Made by a program: the position numbers and the translations under genes. Positions 1 through 7,183 of a stretch of 42,572 nucleotides of DNA are shown here, piece by piece (position 1 is the first letter of the stretch; every line of letters starts with the position of its first letter). Source of the DNA: a virus; IMG/VR virus record IMGVR_UViG_3300030098_006042, positions 1 to 42,572 of that record. One strand, given 5' to 3'. A model generated the notes under the pieces. It saw nothing but the letters and a program-made list of their open reading frames with translations, searched no databases and was not told the origin of the DNA.

Positions 1-77
1 TCCCCGTTCGAAATTGACGCGGTATTTAGGCAGGAATGCTTTCTTTAGCTGTCGGTCTAATTGGATGGCGAGCATGT
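1..77. repeat. Terminal direct duplication (circular-contig overlap), left copy
   Basis: Bases 1-77 are identical to bases 42496-42572. A 77-base exact end overlap is what a de Bruijn assembler leaves when it closes a circle at k=77. A gene also reads through the join in frame. I therefore read this as an assembly overlap of a circular molecule rather than a biological terminal repeat, although a true short terminal repeat is not formally excluded. Confidence 0.9.
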
Positions 78-129
78 TAGGGCTAAAGCGTTTAATCGTC
101 TTTTCGCTGAGCTTGAAAATAATAGTCAT
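1..129 (-). CDS. Hypothetical protein, N-terminal part (continues at 42495-42367 across the join)
   Basis: This is the 5' part of an 85-residue protein whose other half lies at the right end of the window. Its ATG is at 129 and the first residues read MTIIFKLSEKTIKRFSPN. The start is 4 bases after the stop of the gene at 134-430, so the two are probably translated from one message. This longer start restores 18 residues missing from the open frame seen at the right end alone. I do not recognise the family. Confidence 0.65.
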   Translation of the reverse strand, partial: MTIIFKLSEKTIKRFSPNMLAIQLDRQLKKAFLPKYRVNFERG

Positions 130-133
130 AGTC

Positions 134-430
134 TCACCATTCCCCGTAAACGCCAGAGGACTGGAAAGAATAACCATAGTCGCCGGGCTCAACTGCCCAA
201 ACGTGAAAGTCAATCTCTCCATGGTCGACTAGGTTAGTGATGACGTTCCACACAACTAAGCCGTTCTCCACTAAGCGCTCGACTCGAATAGGTTCGAACG
301 TGTTGACGTCGCAGGAGCACGCCTTGACGAATTGCATTGCTTGCTCTGGTGTGACGTTGCCTCGTGTTTCGGTTGGGTTGAGTCGATCGAGCAGGTCAGT
401 GAGTTTTGATTGAAAGATTTTGAGGTTCAT
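134..430 (-). CDS. Hypothetical protein, first gene of the leftward accessory unit
   Basis: This is a 98-residue acidic protein that I cannot assign. The N-terminus is predicted helical (MNLKIFQSKLTDLLDRLNP). The C-terminal half is rich in aromatic and hydrophobic residues (VVWNVITNLVDHGEIDFHVW), suggesting a small mixed alpha/beta domain. The start is supported by the ribosome-binding leader AAAGGAAGCAA just upstream, the same leader found before several other leftward genes. A perfect 8-bp inverted repeat at 454-474 sits between a TATAGAT -10-like box and the start codon, so the unit is probably repressed at this site. It is followed by the join-spanning gene 4 bases later. Confidence 0.6.
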   Translation of the reverse strand: MNLKIFQSKLTDLLDRLNPTETRGNVTPEQAMQFVKACSCDVNTFEPIRVERLVENGLVVWNVITNLVDHGEIDFHVWAVEPGDYGYSFQSSGVYGEW

Positions 431-453
431 TGTGTTGCTTCCTTTGCTTTAGG

Positions 454-474
454 TTTGAGAGTTAATCTCTCAAA
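454..474 (-). promoter_or_regulatory. Operator-like inverted repeat at leftward promoter
   Basis: TTTGAGAG - TTAAT - CTCTCAAA is a perfect 8-bp inverted repeat. On the minus strand a TATAGAT hexamer-like -10 element (474-480) abuts it, so transcription toward 430 would begin inside the palindrome. That is the usual layout for a repressor site. The seen facts are the palindrome and the -10-like word; repressor binding is inferred. Confidence 0.45.
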
Positions 475-623
475 TCTATATTGCTACAACTAGTGGTAAC
501 TCGCAACTATAGACGCACAAGAATAGTTATGCGTACTAAAGGTTATGATCGTGGCCTACTATGGGTAAATTTTGAGCCTAAAGCCTGAAAGCATTAGAAA
601 AAACCCAATAAAATCAAGGACTA

Positions 624-633
624 GGGTATACCC
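624..633. promoter_or_regulatory. Perfect 10-bp palindrome upstream of the rightward operon
   Basis: GGGTATACCC is self-complementary. It lies 120 bases before a possible ribbon-helix-helix protein gene (757-954), and proteins of that class often bind short palindromes and repress themselves. Binding is inferred only. Confidence 0.3.
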
Positions 634-659
634 CTACCCCGGTTTGACCCTGCGTGCCC

Positions 660-677
660 GATGTGGGTCGCCACATC
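660..677. promoter_or_regulatory. Short perfect stem-loop / operator candidate
   Basis: GATGTGG - GTCG - CCACATC forms a perfect 7-bp stem with a 4-base loop in the leader region between the divergent units. There is no T-run after it, so it is not a terminator. It could be an operator or an RNA hairpin in a longer leader. No other gene was seen in 431-756. Confidence 0.35.
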
Positions 678-706
678 TAAATTCCCACCCCAATTCACTT
701 CAGATC

Positions 707-735
707 TTGCCTATTAGGTTGTTATTTGCAACTAT
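707..735 (+). promoter_or_regulatory. Candidate promoter for the rightward operon
   Basis: TTGCCT (707-712) and AACTAT (730-735) are separated by 17 bases and could be -35 and -10 boxes. The matches are imperfect. Transcription would start only about 15 bases before the start codon at 757, just leaving room for the strong AAGGAGG ribosome site. Confidence 0.3.
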
Positions 736-756
736 TGGCCTAGAAGGAGGTAACCC

Positions 757-954
757 ATGGGTGACACCGGTTACAAAGGACCAAAACTGCCAGAGAAGAC
801 GCAACTTGCGCTTCCAGAAGGCACTTTGAAGCGAGTTGAGGCTGTTGCAGAGCTAGAGGGCCTAGGTAAGGGCCAATACATGCGACGGGCGATTCTCGTA
901 ATGCTCTCAGACTCAGAACGGCGATTTCAAATCGCAAAAAAGGAAGACCAATGA
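757..954 (+). CDS. Small possible ribbon-helix-helix regulator
   Basis: This is a 65-residue basic protein. Its pattern, a short strand (KTQLALPEGTLKRVEAVAE) followed by two helices split by a Gly-containing turn (LEGLGKGQYMRRAILVML), resembles the ribbon-helix-helix fold of Arc/CopG/MetJ proteins, which dimerise and insert the strand into the DNA major groove. The start is well supported by AAGGAGG six bases upstream. It is the first gene of a two-gene unit closed by the terminator at 1190-1234. Palindromes at 624-633 and 660-677 could be its targets. With no CI-type repressor found, it is a candidate phage regulator. The family assignment rests on pattern only. Confidence 0.6.
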   Translation: MGDTGYKGPKLPEKTQLALPEGTLKRVEAVAELEGLGKGQYMRRAILVMLSDSERRFQIAKKEDQ

Positions 955-1166
955 ACGAGCTCATAAAAGACCACATGCCGTGCGACGAGAAAATGAAAGA
1001 CGCCCTCTACAATGGCTGGCTCGAAGGGGCCAAGGAGGCTGTCGATGTGGCAGTCTCTCTCGACCGTGGAGGCAAGGAGCACAATCACAACGTACTCGAG
1101 GCCATCCGCAATTTGGCACCAATTCTCAAGGTCTTGCAGGGCCATGTGGCAGCCAACAACGACTGA
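951..1166 (+). CDS. Small hypothetical protein coupled to the RHH-like gene
   Basis: This is a 71-residue protein starting at an ATGA overlap with the stop of the preceding gene, so it is translationally coupled. It is predicted mostly helical, with a repeating small/hydrophobic pattern (GWLEGAKEAVDVAVSLDRGG then VLEAIRNLAPILKVLQGHV). It contains two His-Asn residues near the middle and no membrane segment. The two-gene unit ends in a strong terminator 24 bases downstream. Gene pairing suggests a partner or modulator of the RHH-like protein, as in antitoxin-type pairs, but no toxin motif is visible. Function unknown. Confidence 0.55.
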   Translation: MNELIKDHMPCDEKMKDALYNGWLEGAKEAVDVAVSLDRGGKEHNHNVLEAIRNLAPILKVLQGHVAANND

Positions 1167-1189
1167 ACACCAACCAAAAGAACCTAACC

Positions 1190-1234
1190 AAAGAACCTGG
1201 TCATTTTTTCGCGAGTGACCGGGTTCTTTTTTTT
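1190..1234 (+). terminator. Strong Rho-independent terminator
   Basis: AAAGAACCTGGTCA pairs with TGACCGGGTTCTTT (14 positions, one G-T wobble), with a 12-base loop and a run of eight T at 1227-1234. It separates the small regulatory unit at 757-1166 from the packaging and structural genes. Confidence 0.9.
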
Positions 1235-1357
1235 GGCGACCAGCCCCGTACAGATCTTGCATCAAATCGCGAATCCCGCCTTTCTTTTGCCTCTCCTGGC
1301 AACCCATTCCCGTGTTAAAAGTAGAAGACCTGGTGACAGTTTGTATCGTCACTGGTC

Positions 1358-1396
1358 AGCGTCGAGGGTTTCGCTTCCTTTGTTTCCCTCGACGCT
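1358..1396. repeat. Perfect 11-bp inverted repeat upstream of small terminase
   Basis: AGCGTCGAGGG pairs perfectly with CCCTCGACGCT across a 17-base loop. No T-run follows in either direction. On the minus strand the loop contains CAAAGGAAGCG, close to the ribosome leader used by leftward genes. Its place between the terminator and the small terminase candidate is where pac or cos sites often lie, so it could be a packaging recognition site. That role is inferred. Confidence 0.5.
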
Positions 1397-1423
1397 TTGA
1401 CTCTCATCTTGCAGCGAGACCCT

Positions 1424-1915
1424 ATGACGAAGCGATACGACAGCAGTAAACTGTCAGTGCAGCAGTTCAGGCGTGGTGAAGATGAAGCCCTTGAGAAAGT
1501 CAGGGCAGAGCTGCGTGAAGAAGCCAAGAAGACCCCCATCAACAAGAAGCTCCATCTCGAAGCCGAGGCTAGCCTCGTGCCGGATGTTCACAGCTTGATT
1601 GGCAACGCTTACCACATCATCGACACTGAGCTGCGAACCCTCAAGGGGTTAAGCCGCAACCAGTATGAGGGGCTCGATAAGAACCAGGCTGCAAACTTCG
1701 CGGCCATCGTCCGGTCCATCCAGACGTTGAACAACGTTGAGATGACCCTGCGTGACCAGAACGCTCTTGAGGCTCTACCTGATGACGAACTCAGGAAGCG
1801 TGCGAGCGATGCGTTCCTCAAGCTCGACAAACGACTGCAGAAGGTGATCACCGAAGAAGGCAATAAGCTTCAGGCAGAGCGAGCCGGAAAGGCGCACGGT
1901 AAACGCGATGGATGA
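1424..1915 (+). CDS. Putative small terminase subunit
   Basis: This is a 163-residue, highly charged, mostly helical protein beginning MTKRYDSSKL. A TTG 27 bases upstream also keeps the frame open, but the ATG is the better start. Its position (first gene before the large terminase cluster), size and a helical central segment (NVEMTLRDQNALEALPDDEL) fit the small terminase, which recognises the phage DNA end and loads the large subunit. No specific family motif is visible, so this is mainly a contextual call. The C-terminus is strongly basic (GKAHGKRDG), as in DNA-contacting tails. It overlaps the next gene by 8 bases. Confidence 0.5.
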   Translation: MTKRYDSSKLSVQQFRRGEDEALEKVRAELREEAKKTPINKKLHLEAEASLVPDVHSLIGNAYHIIDTELRTLKGLSRNQYEGLDKNQAANFAAIVRSIQTLNNVEMTLRDQNALEALPDDELRKRASDAFLKLDKRLQKVITEEGNKLQAERAGKAHGKRDG

Positions 1916-2558
1916 CCTGATGCGCGACAGCGTTAGCCACTTCGGCCATCGCTACGAAACTCGAGGTGCCGTCACAGAGGCCAGCCCTGCATTCAAGCTC
2001 GAAGAAGAGCTAGACCGTCCTGCGCTCCTTTTGCGCCCAGCCGACTCCAACGACGCAGCGTTCATCATGGAGACTTGGCTCGACGGTCACGCTAAGCAGA
2101 ACAAGGGCCAAAGCGTCATCAGTCTCTTCAAGCTCCACCGTCCCATCGTTGAGGACTTGCTGGGTGAGAGCTTCACCTACGTCGCGTGCAACCACGGGAT
2201 GACCGACCAGATTTACGGCTATCTCTGCGGTCGCAGATACAAGTTCGACATCATGGGCAAGCAGAAGTCTCTGCTCATCATGCACTGGGGACACGTCAAA
2301 TCAGCGTTTCGAGGCTTCGGCATTGCCGGGACCATCGCTGAGCGTGTTTTCGGTTACAAACGAGGCCAGAAGGTGCTCCACACGCACCAGGGTCGCATTT
2401 TCAAACAGCTCAAAAAGAGCCACAACTTAGAGTATGCTCCCCGTTGTCTAACAGCGGAGGGGATTGATGCATATTTGGATCACTATGTGGCTGAGCGAAT
2501 CAAGCACTACGGAGGACATCGTGGACGTAAAATCAATAGCGCTTCACCGAGACGCTAA
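1908..2558 (+). CDS. GNAT-like N-acetyltransferase fold protein
   Basis: This 216-residue protein has features of the GNAT fold: LRPADSNDAAFIMETW (about 42-57) matches the usual start of the domain, and HVKSAFRGFGIAGTIAERVFG-like residues (about 129-149) carry the R-G-x-G-x-A pyrophosphate loop of motif A that holds acetyl-CoA. The substrate is unknown. Such proteins sit near the terminase genes of several podoviruses, where they may modify a host or virion protein. It overlaps the small terminase candidate (8 bases) and the next gene (38 bases), so it belongs to the packaging transcript. An inactive fold with a structural role cannot be excluded. Confidence 0.65.
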   Translation: MDDLMRDSVSHFGHRYETRGAVTEASPAFKLEEELDRPALLLRPADSNDAAFIMETWLDGHAKQNKGQSVISLFKLHRPIVEDLLGESFTYVACNHGMTDQIYGYLCGRRYKFDIMGKQKSLLIMHWGHVKSAFRGFGIAGTIAERVFGYKRGQKVLHTHQGRIFKQLKKSHNLEYAPRCLTAEGIDAYLDHYVAERIKHYGGHRGRKINSASPRR

Positions 2559-2805
2559 AGAAGTAAGACATCAAAGACGACTGACACACGGAAGCCTGTG
2601 TTCGCTTGAGCGACGCGAGGATTTTGTGGTGGCGACCTTCAACGACGGCTACAGGGTAGCTGTTCCCATGACATCCATCAGTTTTATCGAGCTTGGCGAC
2701 GGTCCATGGGAGCGAAAGCCTGCTCCAGCGGCTAAAAAGAAGGGAAAAACGCCCGCTCCTAAATTCAGGCGCTCCAACCCTGCCGAATCTAGCGCCGCGT
2801 CGTGA
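2521..2805 (+). CDS. Small hypothetical protein before large terminase
   Basis: This is a 94-residue protein with a GTG start at 2521, chosen because GGAGG lies five bases upstream. Longer starts have no ribosome site and run deep into the preceding gene. The middle (EDFVVATFNDGYRVAVPMTS) looks like a small beta barrel, and SFIELGDGPWER suggests a capped domain. The C-terminal third is a Lys/Ala/Pro-rich tail (APAAKKKGKTPAPKFRRS), probably disordered and able to bind nucleic acid. It overlaps the large terminase by 4 bases. It may assist packaging, but no family was recognised. Confidence 0.6.
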   Translation: MDVKSIALHRDAKEVRHQRRLTHGSLCSLERREDFVVATFNDGYRVAVPMTSISFIELGDGPWERKPAPAAKKKGKTPAPKFRRSNPAESSAAS

Positions 2806-4283
2806 GCTACAGCACGAAGAAAAAAGCCGCCGTTGATGAGCGTGCTGTTCTTCGTGAATTTACCCGGCGTTTTGGCAACGTTGGCGACCTCGGTGCGCCC
2901 GGAGAGACGCCAGATCGAACATTCCGGTTTCGAGAATCACTCTTCGAGCAGCAGCTTGCCCTGATCGACTCAGAGTCACGCCTCAAAGTGGGTTGCTGCA
3001 GCCGTCGAGCTGGCAAAAGTACCGCAGCGGCCATGTATCTGATTGAGCAGTGCCTGCGCTACCCTGAAAGCCTCTGCGTTTACCTCGCCACCAGTCGTAT
3101 GGCAGCAAAGCGCATCCTCTGGCTTCTTTTAAAACAGATTGGCCGTCAATATGACCTCAAAATCCGGTATCAGAACACTGATCTCATCGCTCACTTTCCA
3201 AATGGCTCTCGGATCGAGCTTCACGGCTGTTCTGATGCTGGTGACCTCGATCGACTCCGTGGCAACAAGTTTCGGTTGGTCGTCATCGATGAGGCGGGCC
3301 ACTTCAACAAGATTCTAGACGAGCTGGTGCAGGAAACTATCGCGCCTGGCTGTATTGACCTTGATGGGACGATTGTCCTCATTGGAACACCGTCACCCCG
3401 CCAGCACGGTCTATTCTACGAAGCGTTCCACAACCCGGCGCTTGGCTACGAGAAATTCCACTGGACGCTGCACGACAACCCATATCTAAACAAGAACGGT
3501 CGCTCTACGCGCAAATGGCTCGAAGACCGCATGGCTCAGACTGGGATGACCGAAGAGAGCGCCGTCTACCAGCGTGAGTGGTGCGGGCGTTTCGTGCAGA
3601 GCGATGACAGCCTGGTCTACAAGTACAGCAGCAAGAACTTCTACGAAGAGCTGCCGCTCGACCATGAGTGGTTCAGAGTCATCGGCTGTGACATAGGTTT
3701 TCATGATGCCAGTGCCTTCAGTGTGATCGCCTATTCGCCGACGCATCCGGGGGTTTTCCTTCTCGACTGCTGGAGCCAGACAAAGATGCTCCCGACTCAG
3801 ATTGCTGAGAAACTCTCTGAGCTAATGGCTGAATACAACGCGACCTCCATTCAGATGGACACGGCTGGTGCCGGTAAAGCCATCGCAGAAGAGATGAAGC
3901 AGCGGTTTGGCCTGCCAATCAGGGCCGCGAAGAAGACCGAGAAAGTCGCCGCCATCGAACTTCTCAACGGTGAACTCGCGGCAGGCAGGTTCTTTCTGCA
4001 CAAGGATAGCTCAATTCTCGAAGAGTGGTCTGTGCTGAGCTGGAGCCCGTCGCACAACAAGCTCATGGAGGACAGTCGCTTTCCCAACCACGAGAGCGAC
4101 GCCACCCTTTACGCCTTTAGAGAGGCTCGCAACTACGCTTGGCGCGAACGCGTGAGGCATCCGCCTATAGGCACCAGAGAGTACGTTGAATGGGAAATGG
4201 AACAGTTCTGGCAAAAGAAGAGCGGGCAAATCGAAAACAACAACGGCAAGAGCTGGATGGAGACAACGTGGACGTTCAACTGA
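2802..4283 (+). CDS. terL: Large terminase subunit (packaging ATPase/nuclease)
   Basis: This 493-residue protein is the motor that pumps DNA into the prohead and cuts it. Residues 67-74 (SRRAGKST) are the Walker A loop, and LVVIDEA (159-165) is Walker B with its catalytic Glu. An adenine-binding and coupling region, LIGTPSP, follows at about 193-199. The RNase H-like nuclease half shows the expected acidic residues in GCDIGF (Asp297), QMDTAG (Asp353) and ESDATLYAF (Asp433). Length is normal for the family. The start is GTG, overlapping the preceding gene by 4 bases. Family identity is sure; the packaging mode (headful or cos) cannot be decided from the sequence. Confidence 0.95.
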   Translation: MSYSTKKKAAVDERAVLREFTRRFGNVGDLGAPGETPDRTFRFRESLFEQQLALIDSESRLKVGCCSRRAGKSTAAAMYLIEQCLRYPESLCVYLATSRMAAKRILWLLLKQIGRQYDLKIRYQNTDLIAHFPNGSRIELHGCSDAGDLDRLRGNKFRLVVIDEAGHFNKILDELVQETIAPGCIDLDGTIVLIGTPSPRQHGLFYEAFHNPALGYEKFHWTLHDNPYLNKNGRSTRKWLEDRMAQTGMTEESAVYQREWCGRFVQSDDSLVYKYSSKNFYEELPLDHEWFRVIGCDIGFHDASAFSVIAYSPTHPGVFLLDCWSQTKMLPTQIAEKLSELMAEYNATSIQMDTAGAGKAIAEEMKQRFGLPIRAAKKTEKVAAIELLNGELAAGRFFLHKDSSILEEWSVLSWSPSHNKLMEDSRFPNHESDATLYAFREARNYAWRERVRHPPIGTREYVEWEMEQFWQKKSGQIENNNGKSWMETTWTFN

Positions 4284-4459
4284 CAAAACTCCAGGGCTTG
4301 ATCGACCTATTAAAGGCGAACAACATCAACTACTATAAAGACGAAGACGTTGAACTGCGCTTTGGTTCAGCACCAAGTCAAACGTCAGTACCGCCGCCGA
4401 AAAACGACAAACAAAGCCAACAGGATGAAGAAGACATTCTGCTTTGGTCGGCGGGGTAA
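4268..4459 (+). CDS. Small protein between terminase and portal
   Basis: This is a 63-residue protein with a GTG start at 4268, supported by GGATGGAG five bases upstream. A longer open frame exists but has no ribosome site. The N-terminal helix LTKLQGLIDLLKANNINYYKDEDVELRF recalls, from memory, a widespread tiny phage protein found in the same place in other podoviruses; its role is not established. The second half is Pro/Gln/Asp-rich and probably disordered. It overlaps the terminase stop by 16 bases and is 3 bases before the portal gene, so all three are co-translated. Confidence 0.65.
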   Translation: MDVQLTKLQGLIDLLKANNINYYKDEDVELRFGSAPSQTSVPPPKNDKQSQQDEEDILLWSAG

Positions 4460-4462
4460 CAA

Positions 4463-6298
4463 ATGGCAAAGCGCATCTATGACAAAACCTATTGGTGGCA
4501 ATCGAAGAAAGACTATTACGCAAGGGTGATGGCGACCATTGACGCACTGCGTGAGCAGCATAGCGCCCGTGAAAAAGAGCACCTGCTCAACATGCGACTC
4601 TATGGCAACGTCTACACTCGCGACCTCAGCCTGCAGGGCTACGCGAAGCCTCAGAGCCATCGACGCCACCACCGGGTCCAGATGAACATCTGTCAGGCTA
4701 TGGTCGACACCATTTGCGCAAAGGTGACCTCACAGCAGACCAAGGTCCAGTTTCTGACCGAAGGTGGAGACTTCGTCTCACAGCAGAAAGCAAAACGACT
4801 GACAAAGTTCTGCTCAGGGCTTTTCAACATGTCCAACCTCTACAGGGTAGCTCCGCTCATTTTCCGAGATGCGGCAGTTCTCGGTATGGGCGTGATGAAG
4901 ATATTCCAGCGCGACGGCAAGGTCCTCGTAGAAAGGGTTTTCCCAAATGAGATTATTATCGACGATGCGGAATCTATTTCTGGCGAGCCTCGCCAGTATT
5001 TTCAGCGCAAATTCATCCCCGTCGAAATTCTCAAAGGGATGTTCCCCAATAAAGCCAAGGAAATCGAAAATGCCGAGCGAGTCGATAGCGGAGACCCCGG
5101 AGTTTCAGCGATGGTGGAATGCATCGAAGCCTGGCATCTCCCATCGAGTGAAGGAGCCGACGATGGACGCCATTGCCTTCTCATTGATGGCGTCGATCTA
5201 TTCGTGGAATCGTACGAACGGACAAGGCCTCCTTTTGTTTTCCTGCGCTGGACCCCACGGATGCTGGGCTTCTTTGCAGAAGGACTCTGTTCACAACTGA
5301 CCGGCTTGCAGGTCGAGCTGAATCACCTCTGTCGTCAAATTAGTCTCAATATGCGACTCGCCACACCAAAGTGTTTTATAGAATCTGGCAGCCAGATCTC
5401 GAGTGGCACCATTTCTAACGAGACATGGGGCATATGTGAGTACACCGGCACACCTCCAAGCTTCTTTGTTCCACAAACGACTGCTCCAGAGGTACTGCAG
5501 CACCTGGACCGCATCTTTGCGAGAGCTTACGAGATAGCGGGGATTTCATCGCTTGAAAGCCAAGCCAAGAAGCCTGCTGGCCTTGAGTCGGGGGTGGCGC
5601 TTAGGGAATACGCGACACAGGCATCGACAAGGTACGCAGCGATTCAGCGGGCCTATGAGTCAATGTTCCTTGAAGCCGCTGATCACATGCTTGAGCTGGT
5701 TCGCGCCGCCGCTGATGCTGGTGAAGATCTTGACGTGATGTCCATCGGAGAGAAGGACCTTCAGCGAATAAAGTGGAGCGACATAAAGCTCGACAGAGAA
5801 GATTACGTGATTCGCAAGTGGCCGACCAATCTCTTCAGCGACTCACCAGCATCGAAGCTCCAGAGCGTAACTGAGCTTGCCCAGTCGGGGCTGATTGATC
5901 CGGCCCAGGCTATGCTCTTGCTGGACTACCCGGACACGGAGGCTCTGACGCACCTACTGACAAGCGATTATCACGATGTGATGCACATCATCAGTCAGAT
6001 GCTAGAGCACGGCAAGTTCATCCCACCGGAGCCGTTTCAGAATCTCCAGCTTGCCACCAAGCTTGTGAACAGCGCTTACCTGCGGGCGAAGACCCAGGGG
6101 GCACCAGAGGACCGGTTGGACTTGCTTCGGCGCTACCTGGAAAACGCAGCAGCCCTCTTGGCTGAAGCCATGCAACCAGTGGGTGGAGCACCTGGTGACA
6201 TGCCTATGCAGCAATCAGCCCCATCTGCCGCAAGCGGTGGGTTGCCACAAATGGACCCAATGCAGGACGTGGCTGCGCTGCCGCCACCCGTTCAATAA
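4463..6298 (+). CDS. Portal protein
   Basis: This 611-residue protein would form the dodecameric portal ring through which DNA enters and leaves the head and to which the short tail attaches. Support: position directly after the terminase and before scaffold and capsid; the length; and portal-like stretches such as LNMRLYGNVYTRD, NICQAMVDTICAKV, a central VERVFPNEIIIDD, and SQLTGLQVELNHLCRQISLNM preceding the long helical stem. The C-terminal 60 residues are Pro/Met/Gln-rich (GGAPGDMPMQQSAPSAASGG) and probably disordered inside the head. Start ATG at 4463. The portal call is confident from context plus pattern. Confidence 0.88.
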   Translation: MAKRIYDKTYWWQSKKDYYARVMATIDALREQHSAREKEHLLNMRLYGNVYTRDLSLQGYAKPQSHRRHHRVQMNICQAMVDTICAKVTSQQTKVQFLTEGGDFVSQQKAKRLTKFCSGLFNMSNLYRVAPLIFRDAAVLGMGVMKIFQRDGKVLVERVFPNEIIIDDAESISGEPRQYFQRKFIPVEILKGMFPNKAKEIENAERVDSGDPGVSAMVECIEAWHLPSSEGADDGRHCLLIDGVDLFVESYERTRPPFVFLRWTPRMLGFFAEGLCSQLTGLQVELNHLCRQISLNMRLATPKCFIESGSQISSGTISNETWGICEYTGTPPSFFVPQTTAPEVLQHLDRIFARAYEIAGISSLESQAKKPAGLESGVALREYATQASTRYAAIQRAYESMFLEAADHMLELVRAAADAGEDLDVMSIGEKDLQRIKWSDIKLDREDYVIRKWPTNLFSDSPASKLQSVTELAQSGLIDPAQAMLLLDYPDTEALTHLLTSDYHDVMHIISQMLEHGKFIPPEPFQNLQLATKLVNSAYLRAKTQGAPEDRLDLLRRYLENAAALLAEAMQPVGGAPGDMPMQQSAPSAASGGLPQMDPMQDVAALPPPVQ

Positions 6299-6307
6299 GG
6301 AATAATA

Positions 6308-7168
6308 ATGACTAATGAAAACGAGAGTCCGTCTTCGGATACCCCAATGCCTGAGGCGGAATCAGGGGCGTCAGCTCTCCCCACGGCTGACGCTCCACCT
6401 CCCGCTGAGCCTGATTTTAGTTCGCAATTTGCTGCACTGTCCCGCCAAGAGCGCGAGCTGCACCTTAAACAGAGAGAAATGGCAGCAAAGGAAAAAAAGC
6501 TGTCAGAAATGCAGGAGCGAGTGAGTCAGTATGAGAAAGCGGCTGCGCTTGCCAAGGACAACCCTGAGGCTTTTCTTGAGGCAAACGGTATTTCCGTCCA
6601 GCAGCTTCTGAGTCGCGAGCTCAACGGTGGTCAAACACCAGAGTCCGACCTGCTTCGTCAGCAGCTTGACGCGCAAGCTAAGCAAATCGAAGATCTACGA
6701 CAGTCGCAAGCTGCAAAAGAGCGAGAAGCTGAAACACAACGACTGACACAGTTAAAGACAAGTTACGTTGACCAAATCCGAGAATGGGTGGATAATAGTG
6801 AGCGTGGCGACAAATATGAACTCGTCAAGGCGTCGAATGCCTACGAGACCGTTTATCAAGTGCTTCAACAAGAGTACAATTCTAGCGGTCGCGATATGGG
6901 ATTTGGGGCAGCAGCTCAGGTGGTGGAAGACTACTACCGAAATGAGCTTGAGCGGTACAAGGACACCCGCGTGCTGAAAGAATTGTCCGGTGGCTCTTCT
7001 GAGCCTATGCAGAAAGAATCGGCATCTAGCCCTGCGGTTAGCGAGCAAAGACCTCGCACTACCAAAACCCTTGAGAACACCCCGGTGGCAACACCAGCCG
7101 AACCGGAGCGTCCTCTCACCAGAGATGAACGCCTAGCGAAGTTCGCTGAGTCGATCCGCTGGGTTTGA
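6308..7168 (+). CDS. Capsid scaffolding protein
   Basis: This 286-residue protein is hydrophilic with a disordered acidic/Pro-rich N-terminus (about 1-40). A long coiled coil follows (about 45-80 and 110-150, e.g. KQREMAAKEKKLSEMQERVS and DAQAKQIEDLRQSQAAKERE), then a charged, Pro-rich tail ending in LTRDERLAKFAESIRWV. A coiled-coil protein with a basic C-terminus directly between portal and major capsid is the classic scaffold, which guides prohead assembly and is then lost. No protease motif is seen. RBS AAGGAATAATA precedes the ATG. Confidence 0.85.
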   Translation: MTNENESPSSDTPMPEAESGASALPTADAPPPAEPDFSSQFAALSRQERELHLKQREMAAKEKKLSEMQERVSQYEKAAALAKDNPEAFLEANGISVQQLLSRELNGGQTPESDLLRQQLDAQAKQIEDLRQSQAAKEREAETQRLTQLKTSYVDQIREWVDNSERGDKYELVKASNAYETVYQVLQQEYNSSGRDMGFGAAAQVVEDYYRNELERYKDTRVLKELSGGSSEPMQKESASSPAVSEQRPRTTKTLENTPVATPAEPERPLTRDERLAKFAESIRWV

Positions 7169-7183
7169 TAGCAGGAGCTTGAT

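Noticed and set aside
927-1352. 141-codon minus-strand frame opposite the RHH unit
   Set aside because: Passes through the strong terminator stem and is antisense to two better genes.
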